Source: Candidatus Niyogiibacteriota bacterium (GTDB lineage Bacteria > Patescibacteriota > Minisyncoccia > HO2-45-28). Taken from it: a stretch of DNA of 9,735 nt. Below are positions 5,944 to 9,735 of the stretch, piece after piece. A program made the translations under genes and the position numbers. The notes under the pieces were generated by a model. The model saw only the letters and a program-made list of their open reading frames with translations. It had not been told where the DNA came from and searched no databases. The stretch is taken from NCBI GenBank assembly GCA_016177385.1, contig JACOVJ010000073.1:1-9735 (forward strand). Direction: 5' to 3'. Position 1 is the first letter of the stretch. Every line of letters begins with the position of its first letter.

Positions 5944-7818
5944 GTGACGCAGCTTGTCGTGTTTTTTGTGTTATTTGCCGCGAGTTTACCGTTGAGAAGC
6001 GCAACGGTTATTCAGAATGTTGCTGCCCTCGATTCCCTTCATCTATTGCAAGACTCTCTGGAATCCCTGCCTCGTTCATTGGGCCAGAAAGCCGGCGAGA
6101 CGGTGCGCACACAAACCCAAATGCTTCAGGAAACCGTGGGTTCGTTCCTTGCGCCTCCCAACGAGACCATTGTCACCACGCCGCCCCCGCCATTGAATGT
6201 TCCTCCGAAGGAATCCGGAGCCCCTCAAGGGGAGTCCTTAGGAATCAGAAAAGGACTCCCCTTAGAGACCATTCCTGAACCCTCTGTTTCATTAACTCCC
6301 GCCGAACGTATCATCGAGCGCGTGGTTTCCGGCATTTCTTCCTCTGACCTCGAATCTCTGCGGAACGAATTGAACAATCGCATTTCTTCTGAAACCAATC
6401 TTTTGCGTGCGTTGATCGCCGAGCGTTCCGATTCCAACTTCCGCGCCATTGCGCTCACGAACAACATTGACATGCTTTCGGGCGTCACACTCAACTCCGT
6501 GACCGCCAATTCCATATCCGGTCTCACCGATTCCGATATTCCGAATGACATCACCATCGCAAGTTCCGCAGGACTGTCCGGAACGACTGGCTCGTTTTCT
6601 TCTACATTGGGAGTCACCGGACTTTCCACCCTCACGGGAGGATTCCTGTCCTCCGCCTCCTCCACCATTAATGCCAATCTGAATGTGCTGGGATTCCTCG
6701 GAGCATCCTCAACCCTTGCGGTATCAGGCATCGGAACCTCCACCATCAGTTACGGCCTTACCATTGCCACCTCGGGAGGCCTTGTCGGCATCGGCACGGG
6801 CACGCCGGCGTCAAAACTTCACGTATTGAATACTGTGAGTGGCTCCCAGTTCCGATTGGGCTATGACGGCACGATATTCACCGACTTTTCCGTGAATGCC
6901 GCCGGCGACCTCACGCTCGATCCTGCGGGCGATGTCTACATCAATGACGACAATCTCTTTGTATGCAGCGGGGCCTGTCCGACAGGGATCCCTACAGGCG
7001 ATGGCAGCCTCATTGTAGAGACCCGATTAGGCATTGGGACGAGCACTCCCAACTGGAAACTGCAGGTCGCCGATATTCGTCCGTTCTTGACGCTCTCTGA
7101 TACCAGCGCAGGCATTGACCTCAAACACTGGTTCTTCTCCAGTCAGGGAGGGAATCTGTATGTGGGAACGACGACGGACGGGTATGCGACCACGACGGGA
7201 TATCAATTCTTGACGATGACGAATGCGGGGAGATTGGGGATCGGGACGACCAGTCCGTATGCTTTGCTTTCACTGCACACAACAGCCAATTCTGTACCCA
7301 TGTTTGCCATCGGAAGCACGAGTCCGTCAGGAGCATTTAATTCGGTGTTTGAGGTTACTTCATATGGTACGACGACGGTTCCGGCGGGTTCGTTGCTGAC
7401 CGCCTCACGAGAATGTGCGACGAATTATAAAAGAGTCGGATTATGGTGTATGGCAACGGCAAACATTTTATTACGCGATGATGTTACAGCAGACGAATCA
7501 GGATGGGCAACAAGTACGGTAAATGCGGCGGCTAAAATGGCACTCATACAGGTTTTTACACTTGCTACCGACGCTACAAATGCTTTTACTGTACGATCAT
7601 GTTTGGCTCCCGGAGCAATTTCAGTGCCAAATTGTTCCAATGTTGAAGTTTTTGTCCAAAGGGCAATGTCCACCGATCAAACAGCCGGAGGAGCTGCAGA
7701 CTATAATACCGTGATGGTACAAACGGATGAGTTGGGACAGGTAAGAACATGGTGCAATGTGACGACTGCCGCAGATACAGTCTTTTGCCAATGGATTATT
7801 TTAGGTTATATGGATTAG
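5944..7818 (+). CDS. Exported tail-fibre-like surface protein with GIGT repeats and cysteine-rich C-terminus
   Basis: Encodes 624 residues from GTG 5944. An in-frame TTG at 5896 is rejected because the terminator lies between. The N-terminus (VTQLVVFFVLFAASLPLRSA) looks like a signal peptide, then come a Gln/Ser-rich helical stretch, a Pro-rich linker (about 77-115) and a helical segment (about 120-170). The middle is Ser/Thr/Gly-rich and beta-repeat-like, with GIGT-x-x-P motifs at 282-288, 363-369 and 432-438, each followed by a short beta-strand-like run such as KLHV or KLQV. Such motifs are common in phage tail fibres and in CPR surface proteins. The last ~135 residues are a different module with six cysteines at 491/502, 553/564 and 604/615. 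A role as adhesin or host-contact fibre is inference. GC falls to about 45% over 7441-7740. No chaperone-type S74 peptidase motif was recognised. Confidence 0.75.
   Translation: MTQLVVFFVLFAASLPLRSATVIQNVAALDSLHLLQDSLESLPRSLGQKAGETVRTQTQMLQETVGSFLAPPNETIVTTPPPPLNVPPKESGAPQGESLGIRKGLPLETIPEPSVSLTPAERIIERVVSGISSSDLESLRNELNNRISSETNLLRALIAERSDSNFRAIALTNNIDMLSGVTLNSVTANSISGLTDSDIPNDITIASSAGLSGTTGSFSSTLGVTGLSTLTGGFLSSASSTINANLNVLGFLGASSTLAVSGIGTSTISYGLTIATSGGLVGIGTGTPASKLHVLNTVSGSQFRLGYDGTIFTDFSVNAAGDLTLDPAGDVYINDDNLFVCSGACPTGIPTGDGSLIVETRLGIGTSTPNWKLQVADIRPFLTLSDTSAGIDLKHWFFSSQGGNLYVGTTTDGYATTTGYQFLTMTNAGRLGIGTTSPYALLSLHTTANSVPMFAIGSTSPSGAFNSVFEVTSYGTTTVPAGSLLTASRECATNYKRVGLWCMATANILLRDDVTADESGWATSTVNAAAKMALIQVFTLATDATNAFTVRSCLAPGAISVPNCSNVEVFVQRAMSTDQTAGGAADYNTVMVQTDELGQVRTWCNVTTAADTVFCQWIILGYMD
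6227..6263. repeat. 13-bp inverted repeat inside the surface-protein gene
   Basis: AAGGGGAGTCCTT (6227-6239) and AAGGACTCCCCTT (6251-6263) are perfect reverse complements separated by 11 nt. The element stays in frame and encodes part of the Gly/Pro-rich linker after the signal region (around ESLGIRKGLPLE). It may be an in-frame palindromic insertion. Confidence 0.65.
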
Positions 7819-7859
7819 ATAGCGGGGTGATTATTTGGTATTAAAATTTTTCCGCATCC

Positions 7860-7886
7860 AAAAACTTGGAAGTTAAACTTCCAAGT
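7860..7886 (-). terminator. Intrinsic terminator of the PaaX/Cas2-like gene
   Basis: ACTTGGAAGTT and AACTTCCAAGT (7864-7886) are perfect 11-bp arms around one central base. Read on the minus strand the stem is followed by a T-run (7864-7860); on the plus strand the downstream bases are not T-rich. It therefore best serves the leftward gene ending at 7940, although the surface-protein gene converging from the left has no other visible terminator. Confidence 0.55.
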
Positions 7887-7905
7887 CGTTATCATTATAC
7901 GAACG

Positions 7906-7945
7906 TGCTAACTTATACTGCACGACCGTTTATTATAAATTAGTC
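7906..7945. repeat. Imperfect 40-bp palindrome, downstream copy flanking the PaaX/Cas2-like gene
   Basis: Matches the upstream palindrome at 8506-8545 in 32 of 40 positions when both are read on the plus strand, including the shared core CACGACCGT and left arm CTAACTTAT. Its own arms pair imperfectly (three mismatches and two G-T pairs in 18). It overlaps the stop codon (7942-7940) of the gene. The conserved centre with a decayed right arm suggests a degenerate copy of the same element. Confidence 0.7.
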
Positions 7946-8506
7946 ATCGCTTTTCATCGTTTCACTCGTAAGAGAAAATTCCTGTTTTAACCAACGGTCG
8001 TTTTCGATCGTGTCCGCGGTAATACACAATAATTCTTTCCCAATATGATGGTCCGCTTTGAGAAGCGCGATAATGTCATTGCAATCGTGAGGATAAACCC
8101 AAACGCTATGCTGAAGATGCTTGAAGCCAAATCGCATAAGATCGCGCCGGATCTTATCGCGCGTATTTCTCCTGTATTCGTGAATATCGAAAATAATGAC
8201 CCTCCATTTGCCATCCCACGACCGCGGCGACGGTATTTGTTCCGATAATCGATATCGTTCCAGCTCGCGTTTTCCTTTCGACGTCAAGCGGATCACGCGG
8301 CGTCCGCGAAACTCTGCGAACTCAATAAAATCTAGATCGTGGAGTCGTTGGATTCGAGACCGAACATGAGAAGAAAAATAACGGCGAGTGCCGGGCAATT
8401 TTCCTAATACCTGCAACACATTCGGCGCGACCGCCGCCACCGCCAATAGACCGGCAATCCCGATGACGCCAAGTATGATGTTAAAAATTTCTGACCGCTT
8501 CATCAT
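7940..8506 (-). CDS. Membrane-tethered winged-helix protein with Cas2-like (PaaX-type) C-terminal fold
   Basis: Encodes 188 residues. There is one hydrophobic segment (about 7-33), a winged-helix-like region (about 40-85: VRSRIQRLHDLDFIEF, a short wing with FRGRR, then LTSKGKRELERY), and a C-terminal domain (about 97-180). The latter begins WDGKWRVIIFDI with D107 at the end of strand 1, then helix RRNTRDKIRRDLMRFGF and the strand SVWVYPHDC, the ferredoxin-like layout shared by Cas2 and the PaaX C-terminal domain. PaaX-family proteins are transcriptional repressors; Cas2 is a metal-dependent nuclease or CRISPR integration subunit. There is no cas1 or CRISPR array here, so a regulator or stand-alone nuclease is more likely. 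The -10-like TATGAT (8520-8515) sits 8 nt before ATG 8506 inside a perfect palindrome, suggesting autoregulation. A second ATG at 8503 is possible. Confidence 0.8.
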   Translation of the reverse strand: MMKRSEIFNIILGVIGIAGLLAVAAVAPNVLQVLGKLPGTRRYFSSHVRSRIQRLHDLDFIEFAEFRGRRVIRLTSKGKRELERYRLSEQIPSPRSWDGKWRVIIFDIHEYRRNTRDKIRRDLMRFGFKHLQHSVWVYPHDCNDIIALLKADHHIGKELLCITADTIENDRWLKQEFSLTSETMKSDD

Positions 8507-8545
8507 ACTAACTTATCATACACGACCGTGTATGATAAGTTAGTA
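8506..8545. promoter_or_regulatory. Perfect 19+2+19 bp palindrome: promoter/operator of the PaaX/Cas2-like gene
   Basis: TACTAACTTATCATACACG (8506-8524) is mirrored exactly by 8527-8545 around the two bases AC. The left end is the first base of the gene's start codon. Both arms contain TATGAT, so one -10-like box faces left (8520-8515, toward the gene) and one faces right (8531-8536, toward the possible RNA). An operator bound by the neighbouring dimeric protein is the simplest reading; protein binding is inference. Confidence 0.7.
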
Positions 8546-8719
8546 ATTCGTAAATCATGCACCCGTAAAAATTGTGAATCGGTAAAAATTATGATCGATC
8601 GAGAAAGGCGGAGTGGGGAAAATACCGATCGCAATTCGGGCGATGGCGGCGGGTGCGTGTTTATTTGGTATTGATCCGCCATCCGCCTCCGTCAGTCGGC
8701 GGATGGCGGATTTTATTTG
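8543..8719 (+). ncRNA. Candidate structured small RNA divergent from the PaaX/Cas2-like gene
   Basis: No gene covers 8546-8739. The plus strand has a TATGAT box (8531-8536) giving a start near 8543, and an intrinsic terminator at 8674-8719 with no plus-strand gene to serve. Between them are nested helices: 8556-8565 with 8650-8659 (10 bp), and 8570-8584 with 8623-8636 (14 bp with A8577 bulged). Each helix contains one U-G pair (8558/8657 and 8575/8631) that would become an A-C mismatch on the other strand, favouring a plus-strand RNA. The apical loop (8585-8622) is large and purine-rich. The outline recalls long-rod regulators such as 6S RNA, but I see no diagnostic sequence and no family is claimed. 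Confidence 0.35.
8674..8719 (+). terminator. Strong hairpin with plus-strand T tract
   Basis: Arms 8674-8687 and 8698-8711 are perfect 14-bp complements around a 10-nt loop; each arm is a tandem 7-mer (ATCCGCC twice, GGCGGAT twice). TTTTATTT follows on the plus strand, while the minus-strand side (CAATACC) is not T-rich. It thus looks like the end of a rightward transcript rather than of the leftward nuclease gene, although it may also slow leftward transcription. Confidence 0.6.
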
Positions 8720-8735
8720 GACGCGAAACGTCCAA
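8717..8735. repeat. 7-bp hairpin just after the nuclease stop codon
   Basis: TTGGACG and CGTCCAA are perfect arms around CGAAA. On the minus strand the hairpin begins 4 nt after the TAG (8742-8740) of the nuclease gene. It lacks a T tract on either strand; it may stabilise the nuclease mRNA end or act with the adjacent larger hairpin. Confidence 0.5.
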
Positions 8736-8739
8736 GCGT

Positions 8740-9735
8740 CTAGTGTTCTTCTTTTTCTTCGAGGTCGCTATGAAGCGCGGCAGTTCGTTTACGCGAAACG
8801 GTGAGCGTTTCGGTGATTTTCGGGGTCGCGAGCGCCGCGAGTTTTTCTTGGATATCGGCGGGCAGGGAGGGGATGAGTACCGCCAATTTTCGCTCATCCG
8901 CTTTTAACACCTCATTCCATTTATTCAGAGGTTCGAGGATCGCGCGTATGGCGTCCATATCGTAGGACGCCGAGGTTTTGACCAAGCGCGAAATTGAGCC
9001 GTCGTCAGCGAATACCCGGAGCAGATTTTCTCTTTGCATGTAATTCGCGAGGATCGCGTAGAGTTCTTTGATGCGCTTCGTGTGCGTTTGCGATTCGGCT
9101 TTCAGGTCCAGATACTCGCGAATGGCGGCCTTGATCTCCTCGGCGTCGGGCGTTTTCTCGTCCTTTTTATACAAATGCTTCCACACCGGACACATCGGGC
9201 GATACCCGCACCAATCGCAGAGAGGGGATGGGATGGGTTCGAACTCGCCGGTTTTTTTCTTCTCCTCGATCTCGCGGATGGTCGAGAGGATCGAATCCGC
9301 GGTCTTTTCCAAATGATCCGCGGTCCGCATCGTTGTGATCTTCTCGTTATGTTTCAAAAAATGGAGTGACAATCGGATCGTCTTGTTTTTTATCTGCGGC
9401 CAGCGATGAATGAGCCCCATGTGATAGATCGAAAGCTGGAGATTCGCGTCCGCTTTTTCCTGCGACGGCATGCGTTTGGATGTCTTATAGTCGATGATCT
9501 CGTATGTCGTATCATCGGGCTTATCGATGCGATCCATTATACCTGCGAGCGCATGCACGGCGCCGGTTTTCTTGTCTTCAAGCGGAAGTTCGAATCGCGA
9601 TTCGAGGTCAAGCACATTGAAGTTCCATGGCTGATTGGATGCGTAGAACTTTTTCAGGATCCCGATGCCCTGCTCGCGGTACATTTTTTCCTCTTCCGGT
9701 GAACTCCACGTGGTTTTAGGCGCATAGTCCGCCCA
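8740..9735 (-). CDS. RecB/Cas4-like PD-(D/E)XK nuclease, N-terminus cut off by window edge
   Basis: The frame is open to the right edge, 17 codons beyond the internal ATG at 9684, so the true start is outside the window. Numbering from that ATG, the nuclease core shows D51 in GIMDRID, the D65-x-K67 pair in EIIDYKTSK, and Q83/Y87 in LQLSIY, the usual RecB-family motif order. Cysteines 156, 159 and 165 (CDWCGYRPMC) match the C-terminal three ligands of the 4Fe-4S cluster in AddB/Cas4-type nucleases; the fourth would lie in the missing N-terminal part. A long helical extension follows (about 170-314), with a small beta part around RVFADDGSISRLV, ending EEKEEH. The family cuts DNA ends in repair or defence. 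No helicase or cas gene is in view, so its pathway is open. Two hairpins lie directly downstream. Confidence 0.85.
   Translation of the reverse strand, partial: WADYAPKTTWSSPEEEKMYREQGIGILKKFYASNQPWNFNVLDLESRFELPLEDKKTGAVHALAGIMDRIDKPDDTTYEIIDYKTSKRMPSQEKADANLQLSIYHMGLIHRWPQIKNKTIRLSLHFLKHNEKITTMRTADHLEKTADSILSTIREIEEKKKTGEFEPIPSPLCDWCGYRPMCPVWKHLYKKDEKTPDAEEIKAAIREYLDLKAESQTHTKRIKELYAILANYMQRENLLRVFADDGSISRLVKTSASYDMDAIRAILEPLNKWNEVLKADERKLAVLIPSLPADIQEKLAALATPKITETLTVSRKRTAALHSDLEEKEEH

Noticed and set aside
6225..6746. 173-codon open frame antisense to the surface protein
   Set aside because: Low-complexity Glu/Arg/Ser composition mirrors the Ser/Thr-rich sense strand; no promoter or motif.
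7940..8506. Annotation of the Cas2-like protein as part of a CRISPR-Cas system
   Set aside because: No cas1, effector gene or regular repeat-spacer array is visible. The winged helix and membrane segment point to the PaaX-like branch.
8613..8907. Plus-strand open frames across the 8.6-8.9 kb region
   Set aside because: They run through the terminator hairpin and the antisense of the nuclease gene, with no plausible protein features.
1..9735. tRNA, rRNA, insertion sequence or transposase genes
   Set aside because: None recognised on either strand.

Overview
The window looks like a chromosomal fragment of a Candidatus Patescibacteria (CPR) bacterium, probably of the Parcubacteria type. The reasons are: paired GT39-type membrane glycosyltransferases, a membrane-anchored HerA/TraG-like ATPase preceded by a tiny conserved-looking ORF, an extended GtrA protein, a Ser/Thr-rich tail-fibre-like surface protein, and a membrane-tethered winged-helix/Cas2-fold (PaaX-like) protein. 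TGA is used as a stop, so the standard bacterial code fits. The lineage is inferred from gene style; no marker gene is present.

Layout. Positions 1-2558 (minus strand) hold two consecutive GT39-family glycosyltransferases; the second in transcription order runs off the left edge. A 46-bp gap (2559-2604) carries two back-to-back promoters. Rightward follow a 60-aa helical protein, an 819-aa HerA/TraG-like ATPase and a 199-aa GtrA-like membrane protein, closed by a clear intrinsic terminator (5903-5927). Straight after it, a new promoter drives a 624-aa exported, repeat-containing surface protein (5944-7818) whose last ~135 residues form a cysteine-rich module of lower GC. From 7819 to 8739 lies an AT-richer block. 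It contains a minus-strand PaaX/Cas2-like gene tightly bracketed by two related 40-bp palindromes, and then a gene-free stretch (8546-8739) that can fold into nested stems followed by an intrinsic terminator on the plus strand. The right edge (8740-9735, minus) is the C-terminal part of a RecB/Cas4-like PD-(D/E)XK nuclease with iron-sulphur-type cysteines.

How the parts fit. The glycosyltransferases, GtrA and the exported protein suggest cell-surface glycan and surface-protein assembly, with the ATPase as a possible motor for DNA or protein movement at the membrane. This functional link is inference from adjacency. The most unusual part is the block 7.86-8.72 kb. There, a perfect palindrome contains mirror-image -10 boxes, one placed for the Cas2-fold regulator and one for a possible structured RNA on the opposite strand. 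All four intergenic gene starts have a -10-like hexamer only 7-8 nt before the start codon and no convincing Shine-Dalgarno sequence, so leaderless transcription appears to be the rule here.
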